Origin: CAYVMN01 sp964452575
GTDB taxonomy: Bacteria > Desulfobacterota > DSM-4660 > Desulfatiglandales > Desulfatiglandaceae
Direction: 5' to 3'
Assembly (NCBI GenBank): GCA_964452575.1
Contig: CAYVMN010000008.1
Span: forward strand, 1 to 42,830
Length of the DNA stretch: 42,830 nt
The position numbers were made by a program, and so were the translations under genes. Of this stretch, positions 23,790 through 31,550 are shown one piece after another; within the stretch, counting starts at the first letter, position 1, and every line of letters begins with the position of its first letter. Below the pieces are notes generated by a model. It saw nothing but the letters and a program-made list of their open reading frames with translations. It was not told the origin of the DNA and did no database searches.

Positions 23790-24629
23790 TTAACTGGCAG
23801 ATGTCTCTCTCTCTCTCAATCCCTTGATCATTTCATTTGTCTTGGTGGCTATCAGGCCGAATTCGTCATTACTTACGACCGGCACCTGTGTATCGTAGCG
23901 TCCTTGACCGACCTGCTCCATGGCCTCCACCTGGATATCAAGGATGCTCCTGAGGTTCTGAGAAAACCGCCTCAGGATTATGAGACCCAAAAAGAGGAGG
24001 ACGGCAAAGGCAAAGAGGATTTCCTTAAACACGCCCCAGAATATACCAGGGCCAATTCGGTTTATATTGGCCAGGAGGAAATTGATATCCATAAATACCA
24101 TCAGGGTGATGGCAAGGACCATGAAAAGCATTACAGTGATCATAAAAAAGAGCATTTTGCTGCTAACAGACAGGATTTTTTTGGGAGCAGGGATTTGGTC
24201 TCTCACCCCGGATGCCTTCAAGAGGCCAATAATCCTCTTTTCAGTGGCCAGATAACTCAGCATGCCACCGAAAAGCCCAAAGGAGAGGCAGCCAAGGACT
24301 ATCTTGACGGCTGTCAGGCCGGGGGCATTGAAGTGTGCCAGATAAAGCCCTGCAATTAGGCACCCTGCGATAAGCCAGCTGATCAGGTCGGCGCAGAATT
24401 CTCTCCATGGGAGTGAATAGAGATCCTTCTTAGGCGAATCGACCCTTTTCAGCCCCCCATGGGTCTTTTGATAGAGATATCCCCTGAGGGGCAGGATCAA
24501 TAGGACTGGAACCAGGGTACTGACTGAGGCCTTAAGATACCCGAGGCCCTCCAAGAAAGGTCAGATCTGCGCCCCGTATATAATGAGGACAATGGAAAAG
24601 ATCAGGTAGGTTAGGATCACACTGATCAT
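23790..24629 (-). pseudogene. Membrane/HAMP half of the broken cyclase gene, with in-frame TGA
   Basis: Reading starts best at ATG 24629, eight bases after GGAG, and gives 22 hydrophobic residues (a membrane helix ending IIYGAQI). A TGA at 24561-24563 then interrupts. The same frame continues as PFLEGLGYLKASVSTLVPVL with further membrane helices (about five in all) and a HAMP domain ending DEFGLIATKTNEMIKGLRER. The frame then stops after the GA tract. With the following cyclase module this would be a membrane HAMP-cyclase of about 490 residues, a normal form for the family. Two independent lesions argue for a decayed gene; a TTG at 24554 could still start a shorter membrane protein. The TGA as selenocysteine is unlikely in a membrane linker. 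Confidence 0.65.
23804..23817 (-). repeat. (GA)7 dinucleotide tract at a frame break
   Basis: Seven GA units on the coding strand lie exactly where the HAMP frame and the cyclase frame part. With six or nine units the two frames become one continuous reading frame; with seven the upstream frame stops at TAA 23790-23792. Slippage in such tracts is a known cause of phase variation and also of sequencing or assembly error. Confidence 0.9.
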
Positions 24630-24716
24630 GACCGGATCTCCATTTAGGGATGGATTCTATTTTTTCTTAAAAACATACGTCTTTTAGTTCACTTATATAT
24701 ACTTTTTCTGAATCAT

Positions 24717-24899
24717 ATGTTCAAGGAGATAAAAGAGACCCCAGTGCCACAGACCTCTCTTGTAAGGGTGAAATGGAGGTTGACGACGGTATCATTAAGG
24801 ATCATTCTTAAACAGATTGAGAGGAAATGGAGCGCCAATAGGCATAATGAGGCTGATCTCCAAACGGATGTCCTGCAAGTAGATTGGAGATTAAGATGA
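24717..24899 (+). CDS. Possible 60-residue basic protein coupled to the radical SAM gene
   Basis: A short frame starts at ATG 24717 and ends at TGA 24897-24899, overlapping the ATG of the radical SAM gene in an ATGA arrangement, a hallmark of translational coupling. The product is rich in Arg/Lys (LVRVKWRLTTVSLRIILKQI) with no recognised domain. No convincing ribosome site precedes it. Small partners are common next to radical SAM maturases, but nothing here proves coding. Rated low. Confidence 0.35.
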   Translation: MFKEIKETPVPQTSLVRVKWRLTTVSLRIILKQIERKWSANRHNEADLQTDVLQVDWRLR

Positions 24900-25957
24900 A
24901 AGGTCCGGATAAGGACAAGCCGGGATCTTTCAGGTGCAACTTGGTGAAACAGGGGTATGCGCCTGGTAGTTGTCGGGTAAGGGTGAACGGAAGACATATG
25001 CCTGCGTGTGTGGCCACACTGAAGGAGGAAGATGGAGAAACGTATCGAATGATCACCTCCATACACCTTTCAAGGCCTGAAAACTACCTCTCCATCTACC
25101 AGTCGGGATGCAACTTCTCCTGCCGAAAGTGCCATTCCTGGTATTTCAGTAAGGTCAAGAACGGCAAATGGTACAGGCCCCTCGATATCTTGGAGGAGTC
25201 CATTTCCTATGAAAAGACAGTTACCCTTGTTGAACCAAGGGAAAAGGCTACGGCCTGGCATGCCCATGATACCTGCCGGTGTTGTGGGAGGTGCATCCTA
25301 CGCGGGGTGAGATCGGAATCGTGTCCAGGCGCCCTGGGTCCGCAGTCCATCAGACTGAGCCCTCAAGGGTTCGGTCCGGCGCGAAATATCGTGGCCTTTA
25401 CAGGGGGGGGCATTACCTGCTGTCCCGAGTTCTATGGGGAATGTGCAAGGTTGATCAAAAGGCACACCAGTCTCTGGTTACTGATCGAGACCAACGGCTA
25501 TGGGCTCACTCCTGAAAACCTGGATTACCTCAGGGATTCGGGTGTTGATGCCTTTTGGCTGGATATCAAGGCCCATGATCCGGAGACGCACAGGTGGCTT
25601 ACCGGATGTTCCAACGAGCGCATCATGAACCTGCCTGAAGAGATCTGCAAAAAAGGGTTTGTGCTTGAAGTGCTGTCGCTGTATATTCCGGACCGTGTGG
25701 AAACACAAGACCTCGGCATGATCGCCAGGGCGGTGAGTTCAGTTGATCCCGGGATTCCCTTTACCATCCTGGCCTTTTTCCCAGAATACCGGATGAAGGA
25801 CTTTAGACGGCCTACCACGGTTGAGATGGTAGAGGCATACCGGGAAGTGAAATCAACGGGGCTGACAAAGGTGCGACTGGATAATCTGGGGGTCTTCCTA
25901 AATACCGAAGAGGATCAAAAGTACCTAATAGAGAATGTGGATACAAAGGATTTCTGA
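24896..25957 (+). CDS. Radical SAM protein with an extra cysteine-rich insertion
   Basis: This 353-residue protein has the radical SAM cluster motif GCNFSCRKCHSW near residue 72 (CxxxCxxC). About 45 residues later an inserted segment has CRCCGRCILRGVRSESCP, which could hold an additional Fe-S cluster as in pyruvate formate-lyase activases and other glycyl-radical activating enzymes. The barrel continues with FTGGGITCCPEFYGECARLI, LIETNGYGL and FWLDIKAHDP, typical of the activase-like branch. An N-terminal part (residues 1-60) with GYAPGSCRVRVNGRHMPAC is not familiar. ATG 24896 has GGAG upstream. No glycyl-radical enzyme is in the window, so the target is unknown. Confidence 0.8.
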   Translation: MKGPDKDKPGSFRCNLVKQGYAPGSCRVRVNGRHMPACVATLKEEDGETYRMITSIHLSRPENYLSIYQSGCNFSCRKCHSWYFSKVKNGKWYRPLDILEESISYEKTVTLVEPREKATAWHAHDTCRCCGRCILRGVRSESCPGALGPQSIRLSPQGFGPARNIVAFTGGGITCCPEFYGECARLIKRHTSLWLLIETNGYGLTPENLDYLRDSGVDAFWLDIKAHDPETHRWLTGCSNERIMNLPEEICKKGFVLEVLSLYIPDRVETQDLGMIARAVSSVDPGIPFTILAFFPEYRMKDFRRPTTVEMVEAYREVKSTGLTKVRLDNLGVFLNTEEDQKYLIENVDTKDF

Positions 25958-25992
25958 TCTTATAACGCCAGGCCTTTCAAGGGAGGAGAGAG

Positions 25993-26796
25993 GTGAAGGA
26001 GATCTGCAAGGACCTGAATGACGAGTATGAATCACTAGACGCTATTGTGGTCTCCCTTCCCGAAGACCGATGGGAGTTGATCACCCCTTTCTATGGTTGG
26101 ACCATAAAGACGGAGATTGCCCACATAGCCTATTTTGATGGGACGGCCCGGCTGGCTGCTATTGATGGGGAGGGCTTTGCAAGGCACCTGAAAGAGGACT
26201 ACCAGCACAAAGAGGCATTCCGGGCCAAACATGAGAGGATGAGGGCCTGGCCGCCAGACAGGGTCCTGGAGTACTGGCGAAAGGAGCGAAGGCTACTGGT
26301 AGATGCCCTCCTGCCCCTCAGGCCCAAGGATCGACTTCCATGGTATGGTCCCACCATGAGTGCCAGGTCTTTTGCAACTGCCCGCATCATGGAGACCTGG
26401 GCCCACGGCCAGGACATTGTGGATACCTTAGGGATTGATAGGGAGCCCACCAATCGACTTCAGCATATCGCCCATTTGGGAGTCACAACCTTTGGCTGGA
26501 GCTATGCCAACCGTGGCCTCCGGGTCCCGGATGTCCCTTTTCGTGTAGAGCTGACTGCCCCTTCAGGCGAGCCTTGGGCCTGGGGGCCGCCGGAGGCTAG
26601 AGATTCAGTGCGTGGGACGGCCGAGGATTTCTGTCTTGTGGTTGTCCAGCGTCGCCATGTGGAGGACACAGACCTGAAGCTGGAAGGCGATGTGGCGCGG
26701 GAGTGGATGTTGATTGCCCAGGCCTTCGCAGGGCCGCCGGCAACAGGCCCAAAGCCAGGGGAAAGGACCGGAAAGCCGGGACGATTTCGGGGGTGA
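25993..26796 (+). CDS. TIGR03084-like DinB/maleylpyruvate isomerase-fold protein
   Basis: The start is GTG 25993 with GGGAGGAG upstream. The 267-residue product resembles the TIGR03084 family of putative metal-binding proteins related to mycothiol-dependent maleylpyruvate isomerases. Supporting stretches are TPFYGWTIKTEIAHIAYFDG near residue 30 (with the family His), GPTMSARSFATARIMETWAH near residue 118 and GQDIVDTLG. In that fold one His from the first helix and later His/Asp residues bind a metal; here H in EIAHIA and H in TWAHGQD are candidates. Its function is unknown. Its position, one base before an acyl-CoA ligase gene, suggests a part in CoA-thioester catabolism. Confidence 0.75.
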   Translation: MKEICKDLNDEYESLDAIVVSLPEDRWELITPFYGWTIKTEIAHIAYFDGTARLAAIDGEGFARHLKEDYQHKEAFRAKHERMRAWPPDRVLEYWRKERRLLVDALLPLRPKDRLPWYGPTMSARSFATARIMETWAHGQDIVDTLGIDREPTNRLQHIAHLGVTTFGWSYANRGLRVPDVPFRVELTAPSGEPWAWGPPEARDSVRGTAEDFCLVVVQRRHVEDTDLKLEGDVAREWMLIAQAFAGPPATGPKPGERTGKPGRFRG

Positions 26797-26797
26797 G

Positions 26798-28291
26798 ATG
26801 AATTCACTTAAGGGGGTTATGGAGTCAAGAAACGTAGCGGTTATAGGGGCCTCCAGGGATCAGGTAAAACTGGGATCCTTGCTCCTGAAAGGGCTTAAGG
26901 ATACGGGATTCAAAGGACACATAGCAGGGGTAAACCCAGGCGGAGGGGAGGTCTACGGGGTTCGGTTATATCGCAGCCTTGATGAAATCCCTTTTCCGGT
27001 GGAACTGGCGGTCATGCTCATTCCCCCACGGGTTATTCCACCCGTCCTGAATGACTGCGCACGGAAAGGGGTAAAGGGTGTTGTCATCTCCTCCGAGGGA
27101 TTTGCCGAAGCCGGTGAGGAGGGACTGCGCTATCAGGAAGAGGTGAGCGCCATATTTCGATCCACTGGGATGAGGGGCTTTGGACCCAATACCATGGGGA
27201 TTGTGAACACGGATACTGGACTGGCTACCTCCTATTTTGTCAACAAGCATATGCTCCGGCCTGGATCCATAGGGGTTGCAGCTCAGTCCGGCATCTTCGT
27301 TGGGGCGTTGCTGCGATATCTCAGTTCCCGTAAGGTCTTTCGGATGTCCAAAGTGCTGGGCCTGGGGAATAAGGTGGATGTGGATGAATCCGATGCCTTG
27401 TCCTATCTAAAGGAAGACGAACAGACGCGCATAGTGGCAATGTATCTGGAGGATATTAGGGACGGCAAGCGATTCCTGAAGGTGGCGAAAGAGGCGGTTA
27501 TGCAAAAGCCTATACTTCTCCTCAAAGGTGGGCGAACCTCTGAAGGGGCAAGGGCCACGGCCACCCATACGGCCAGCATGGCGATGGATGATCGGGTCCT
27601 TACAGGGGCCTTGAGTCAGGCAGGGGTCTTGCCTGTGCGATCCATTGAAGAACTCATGGCAACCCTGACCGGGTTCCAATTTAACCCTTTGCCGCAGGGG
27701 AATCGTATCGCCCTGGTGACCTATAGCGGCGCCCAGGCAATTATGAGCATTGATGCTGCAACCGAAAGGGGGCTCATGCTTTCCCGTTTCTCGAAGGAGA
27801 CGGTTGATCGTTTGAGCCGGGTGATTGCTACTCCTTCGAAGAGGCAAAACCCTGTGGACATCTTCCCGGACATGATGGCCCACGGCTTTGAGAAGACGGG
27901 AAGGGAGGTCCTTCGCGCCCTGCTGGAAGAAAAGGACGTCCACGGGATCTTCTTTATCTCTTTCGCCACCCCGACAATGGAGCCCTATCTCCCCGTAGTT
28001 GAGGAAATTCGGGAACGGGGCAGCAAACCGGTTTTCTTTTCCCTCCTTGGCGTCAGGGAAGAAGTGGAGGCGTGTCGATCCTTTTTGGAGGATAATGGGA
28101 TTCCGTTCAATCTCTTTCCCGAGATGTCTGTTCAGGTCTTCGGCAACATGTGGCGATACGCAAGGACTCTCAGGGCCTTGCCGCAAAGGCAAAAGGATCA
28201 GGATCGGCGTACCCAAGACCAGTCACTCCCAATCCTAGAAGCCCATGCCGAGCGGGTGACCAAGGATATGGGGAAGGAGTTTTCGGTTTGA
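26798..28291 (+). CDS. ADP-forming-type acyl-CoA ligase, alpha (CoA-binding) part
   Basis: The 497-residue product has the CoA-binding fold (RNVAVIGASRDQVKLG near residue 10) and the two flavodoxin-like ligase domains of NDP-forming acyl-CoA synthetases. A phosphohistidine candidate is in ATATHTASMA near residue 265, the position of the SHTGA-type motif in acetyl-CoA synthetase (ADP-forming) alpha subunits. The ATP-grasp (beta) domain is missing and no gene for it is in the window, so a partner encoded elsewhere or a non-ligase role must be considered. The start at ATG 26798 lies one base after the previous stop; upstream in-frame codons belong to that gene in another frame. Confidence 0.82.
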   Translation: MNSLKGVMESRNVAVIGASRDQVKLGSLLLKGLKDTGFKGHIAGVNPGGGEVYGVRLYRSLDEIPFPVELAVMLIPPRVIPPVLNDCARKGVKGVVISSEGFAEAGEEGLRYQEEVSAIFRSTGMRGFGPNTMGIVNTDTGLATSYFVNKHMLRPGSIGVAAQSGIFVGALLRYLSSRKVFRMSKVLGLGNKVDVDESDALSYLKEDEQTRIVAMYLEDIRDGKRFLKVAKEAVMQKPILLLKGGRTSEGARATATHTASMAMDDRVLTGALSQAGVLPVRSIEELMATLTGFQFNPLPQGNRIALVTYSGAQAIMSIDAATERGLMLSRFSKETVDRLSRVIATPSKRQNPVDIFPDMMAHGFEKTGREVLRALLEEKDVHGIFFISFATPTMEPYLPVVEEIRERGSKPVFFSLLGVREEVEACRSFLEDNGIPFNLFPEMSVQVFGNMWRYARTLRALPQRQKDQDRRTQDQSLPILEAHAERVTKDMGKEFSV

Positions 28292-28383
28292 CCCTTTCGC
28301 TAATTTGGTGTTATTTGCATTAATGGATCCAAAATGCCCTCATGAACGATAGGGGCGGATGATTAGAGAGGAGGTAAAGGCCT

Positions 28384-29580
28384 ATGTCTAAACGCGTCGG
28401 GGTTATTGGTGCAGGTGTCACTCCTTTTAAAGGCGCCTGGCGAGAGAAGACCTATTATGAACTGGCCCAGATGGCCACGCGCGAGGCGGTGATGGATGCC
28501 CAAATCGCAATCCAGGATGTAGATGCGGCCTTCTACGGGATTTACAACGACATCTTTGAGAGGACCGCCATTCCTGAGCACGCCATCCATGGGCTCTGCG
28601 GCATGCAAAACAAATTCGGCATCCGGATTACCACGGGCGGCGCCACAGGGGCCTACACCATGTCCGCTGCCCACGCCTACCTGGCTGCTGGGAGGTTCAA
28701 GACCGCCCTTGTCCTTGGGGTAGAGAAGGCTACCGACTGCTTTGATTTTTTGTCCATGTCGGCCACGCCTGAGGTCATTAAATCGATCGGATGGTCAGGG
28801 GATAGTTTCTTTGAACAGCCCATAGGATGGTCGGCATCAGACAGTTATGCGGAGGTGGTGCTGGGGTACATGGACGAATACCCTGGAGATCTGAAGCCGG
28901 AGATAACGGCCCAAATCTCATCCCAGTTGAGCCAGCAGGTGAGGGGCAACAAATACGCCCAGAGGCAGTTCGATCAGGTAACACCGGAAGAGGTCCTGAA
29001 CTCAAGACTGGTGGTATATCCCTTCAGGGAGCTTGAGATATGTGTCTATACCGAAGGGGCGGCCGCGCTGGTTATGGCTGAAGAGGAGACGGCAGAGGCG
29101 ATCTCCAGGAATACCGGTAAACCCGTGGTATGGATCAGCGGTGTGGGCGAGGCAAACGAGCACTCCTTTGCTGGAAAAAATCAGAAAGATATGTCCCGAA
29201 TCATGTCCGATTACTATGCCTCTCGGCGGGCCTATGAGATGGCCGGCATCAAGGATCCCACAGAATCTATCCAGATCGTAGAACTGCACGATGCCTTTGT
29301 ACATCAGCTGGAAATAAGCATGGCCGAGTTTGGGCTGGTTCCCCTGGGGAGAGCCGACTCCCTTATAGAAGACGGCCTCATGACCCCTGGTGGAAAATAT
29401 CTGGTGAATCCCTGTGGGGGGCTGATCTATTGCGGACATGCAGTTGGGGCCAGCAATATCATGTCTGCCTGGTCTGCCCGTAATGAACTGATCAACAGGG
29501 GGCTTAAGACGGCCCTGGTTCATGGAACCGGGAGTACCATTGCCCAGTATACGGCATGTCTGGTCCTTGAGCACGAATAG
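28384..29580 (+). CDS. Thiolase-fold protein (SCP2-thiolase-like) lacking the usual nucleophilic cysteine
   Basis: This 398-residue protein has thiolase architecture: start MSKRVGVIGAGVTPFKG, C-terminal active-site stretches VELHDAFVHQLE (the HDAF motif) and NPCGGLIYCGHAVGAS. Where active thiolases have a nucleophilic Cys (usually C-S/A-G in the N-terminal half), this sequence reads ITTGGATGAYTMSAAHAYL, with no Cys. Similar proteins are often paired with a zinc-ribbon/OB-fold (DUF35) protein, and such a gene follows 17 bases later. It may be a thiolase using another residue, a condensing or retro-Claisen enzyme, or a lipid-transfer protein. AGAGGAGG precedes the ATG. Confidence 0.82.
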   Translation: MSKRVGVIGAGVTPFKGAWREKTYYELAQMATREAVMDAQIAIQDVDAAFYGIYNDIFERTAIPEHAIHGLCGMQNKFGIRITTGGATGAYTMSAAHAYLAAGRFKTALVLGVEKATDCFDFLSMSATPEVIKSIGWSGDSFFEQPIGWSASDSYAEVVLGYMDEYPGDLKPEITAQISSQLSQQVRGNKYAQRQFDQVTPEEVLNSRLVVYPFRELEICVYTEGAAALVMAEEETAEAISRNTGKPVVWISGVGEANEHSFAGKNQKDMSRIMSDYYASRRAYEMAGIKDPTESIQIVELHDAFVHQLEISMAEFGLVPLGRADSLIEDGLMTPGGKYLVNPCGGLIYCGHAVGASNIMSAWSARNELINRGLKTALVHGTGSTIAQYTACLVLEHE

Positions 29581-29597
29581 AGGGAGGAGGAGAGGTT

Positions 29598-30593
29598 ATG
29601 GATACACAAAAGGAAAAGGTTATTTCTTCAAAGTATATTCCTGATGTCGGCTCTTACATACAAAATATAGAAGGCAAGGATTATCTCATTGCCAATGACG
29701 CCATGTACACCTTTTACCGGAGGAGCAAAGGGGAGCTCTCGCCCTTTTTCATGGCCCTCAGAGATGAGAAGAGGCTTCTTGGATGTAGGTGCTCAGAATG
29801 CGGACTGGTAAGGGTCCCGCCTTTTCTGACCCGCTGCCCAGACTGTAATTTTGCGCCAACGGAACTGATTGAGGTGGAGCAGGTGGGGGTAATGAACAGC
29901 ACCCCTCCCATCACCTATTTTGCCACTTCCCTCTTCCAGGACATGGCACCCTATGGAAGGGGGCGTGTCATATTCAAAGGGACTGATACGGCCCTGGGCG
30001 TCAATCTTTATGCCACCACGGGTATTCTGGTGCCAGGGATCATCAACAGAGGAACAGAGGTGAAGCTCGTCTTCAGGGATCGTCGGATAGGAGAGATGAC
30101 GGATGTGTTCTGCGTGCCCACATCAGAACTGACCCCTGAGCAGATTCAGAGAAAAGGCCTGCAGGAATCCGAGATTGACTGGGAGTCTCCAGTGGAGCCT
30201 GACCTGCCCGTGGCATCTGACGAGGATATTGCACTGTTCAAGGAGGCCTTTTGGGGAATTACATCCATCGTTGAGGAGATGAATGTCAATGAACGGGCCC
30301 GAAAAGACATCGCGGGCTGGAAGAGGGATGTCCTTGTGAAGACGCGAGGCGGCCACTTTGCCATGATGATTGATGACGGAGATATCAGGGTAGAGGAGAA
30401 GGACCTCACATCCCCGGATTTTGTCATGGTATGTGAAGACCCTCGAACGCTGCTTGATGGACTCGCATACAGGGGCGCCATCACCGATTCGGTCATAAAT
30501 AAGAAGCTATGGATAAGCAAGAACATGGAGTTTAATACGATCTTCAAACTGGACAGAATGGCACGATCAGTGGCCCGGTCAAAGAAGACCTGA
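29598..30593 (+). CDS. DUF35-type zinc-ribbon/OB-fold protein fused to an SCP2-like domain
   Basis: This 331-residue protein contains a rubredoxin-like zinc ribbon (CRCSECG and TRCPDCN, about residues 63-84), an OB-fold (about 90-190, with GVNLYATTGILVPGIINRG and TEVKLVFRDRR), and a C-terminal domain (about 215-320: VKTRGGHFAMMIDDGDIRVE, then SPDFVMVCEDPRTLLDGLAY) that reads like a sterol-carrier-protein-2 acyl-binding domain. DUF35 proteins are partners of thiolase-like proteins, so with the gene before it this probably forms one complex acting on an acyl-CoA; the SCP2 part could hold the acyl chain. The DUF35-SCP2 fusion is unusual to me. GGGAGGAGGAG lies upstream of its ATG. Confidence 0.78.
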   Translation: MDTQKEKVISSKYIPDVGSYIQNIEGKDYLIANDAMYTFYRRSKGELSPFFMALRDEKRLLGCRCSECGLVRVPPFLTRCPDCNFAPTELIEVEQVGVMNSTPPITYFATSLFQDMAPYGRGRVIFKGTDTALGVNLYATTGILVPGIINRGTEVKLVFRDRRIGEMTDVFCVPTSELTPEQIQRKGLQESEIDWESPVEPDLPVASDEDIALFKEAFWGITSIVEEMNVNERARKDIAGWKRDVLVKTRGGHFAMMIDDGDIRVEEKDLTSPDFVMVCEDPRTLLDGLAYRGAITDSVINKKLWISKNMEFNTIFKLDRMARSVARSKKT

Positions 30594-30619
30594 AAATTCT
30601 CCCGCAGGAGGCCAACCGA

Positions 30620-30669
30620 GGCAGGAGGGCAGTCTCATTCGCAGCGGGCCCCGCTGAAATAGGCCTGCC
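30620..30669. terminator. Nested stem-loop between converging genes
   Basis: An inner stem CAGCGG (30642-30647) pairs with CCGCTG (30651-30656) around a three-base loop, and an outer GGCAGG (30620-30625) can pair with CCTGCC (30664-30669). The structure sits between the converging DUF35-SCP2 and crotonase genes. No T tract follows on either strand, so terminator function is only suggested by position. Confidence 0.35.
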
Positions 30670-30681
30670 CAGGACAATGGA

Positions 30682-31461
30682 TCACTTCTCAGGCCATACG
30701 GGTTCCCTCTTCTCATTCATGGCGGTCATACCCTCTATCGCGTCCGGCATCAGGGCCTGAGATGCCATCATCTCTTTGGCGTAATGATAGGCCTGTGCCT
30801 CAGCCATTTGGATCTGCTGGTAATATACCCGCTTGCCTATACCCAAGACATGAATGCTGTATTGGGCAATCTCTTTGGCCAGGTTCCAGGTCTCCTCTTC
30901 CAATTTGTCGTCAGGAACTACTCGATTCACCAGGCCCCACTCTAGGGCCTCCTTCGCGCTGATAAACCTCCCTGTAAAGAGCATCTCCAGTGTCCTCTTC
31001 TGGCCGACGGCCCTGCTCACTGCCACGGTGGGTGTGGAGCAGTTGTAACCGATCTTGACCCCAGTCATGGCAAACTGGGCGCCTCTTTCAGCAGCAACCA
31101 CCAAATCGCACCCTGCCGCCAGATGGCACCCCCCTGCCATGGCAATACCATGGACCTGCGCAATGATAGGCTGAGGAACGGCCCGCATCAGGAGGTAGAG
31201 ATTGATGCAGGTCTGGAAGAGACACCGCACATCATTCAGTGCCTGACCCAGGATTTCGGCCTTGTCATGACCCGAGCAGAAGACAGGGCCTGCCCCTTTG
31301 ATGATAACGACCTTGGCGCTCTTTTTTTCTGCAGCCTCTGTGAGGCATGAGATCATTTCTTCTTCGGCCTCACGGCCGAGGGCATTCCGCTTTTCAGGGC
31401 GATTGAGGGTGAGGACCCCAATCCTCTCTCTTTCTTCGTAAAGGATATACTTGTAAGCCAT
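30682..31461 (-). CDS. Enoyl-CoA hydratase/isomerase (crotonase) family protein lacking both catalytic Glu
   Basis: This 259-residue crotonase-fold protein has LNRPEKRNALG near residue 19, oxyanion-hole stretch FCSGHDKAEIL near residue 61, and HGIAMAGGCHLAAGCDLVVA near residue 103. Hydratases carry Glu in the GGGxE and LPE positions; here these read GGCHL and TGVKIGY, so both general acid/base glutamates appear to be missing, as in ECHDC-type and some decarboxylase or hydrolase relatives. The reaction is therefore uncertain. GAGGAGG precedes its ATG. It follows the acyl-CoA ligase gene 89 bases downstream in the same direction and is probably co-transcribed. Confidence 0.85.
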   Translation of the reverse strand: MAYKYILYEERERIGVLTLNRPEKRNALGREAEEEMISCLTEAAEKKSAKVVIIKGAGPVFCSGHDKAEILGQALNDVRCLFQTCINLYLLMRAVPQPIIAQVHGIAMAGGCHLAAGCDLVVAAERGAQFAMTGVKIGYNCSTPTVAVSRAVGQKRTLEMLFTGRFISAKEALEWGLVNRVVPDDKLEEETWNLAKEIAQYSIHVLGIGKRVYYQQIQMAEAQAYHYAKEMMASQALMPDAIEGMTAMNEKREPVWPEK

Positions 31462-31550
31462 AGTAACCTCCTCATATCAAATTCTTGACATCCACAAGGA
31501 TTCCTACCGGGAATTTCTCCTAAGGCCTTGCGCCTCATAACCCAGTATCC

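Noticed and set aside
23532..24359. A 275-codon plus-strand frame opposite the cyclase gene.
   Set aside because: Its translation has no recognisable motif, while the minus strand encodes clear cyclase, HAMP and membrane segments.
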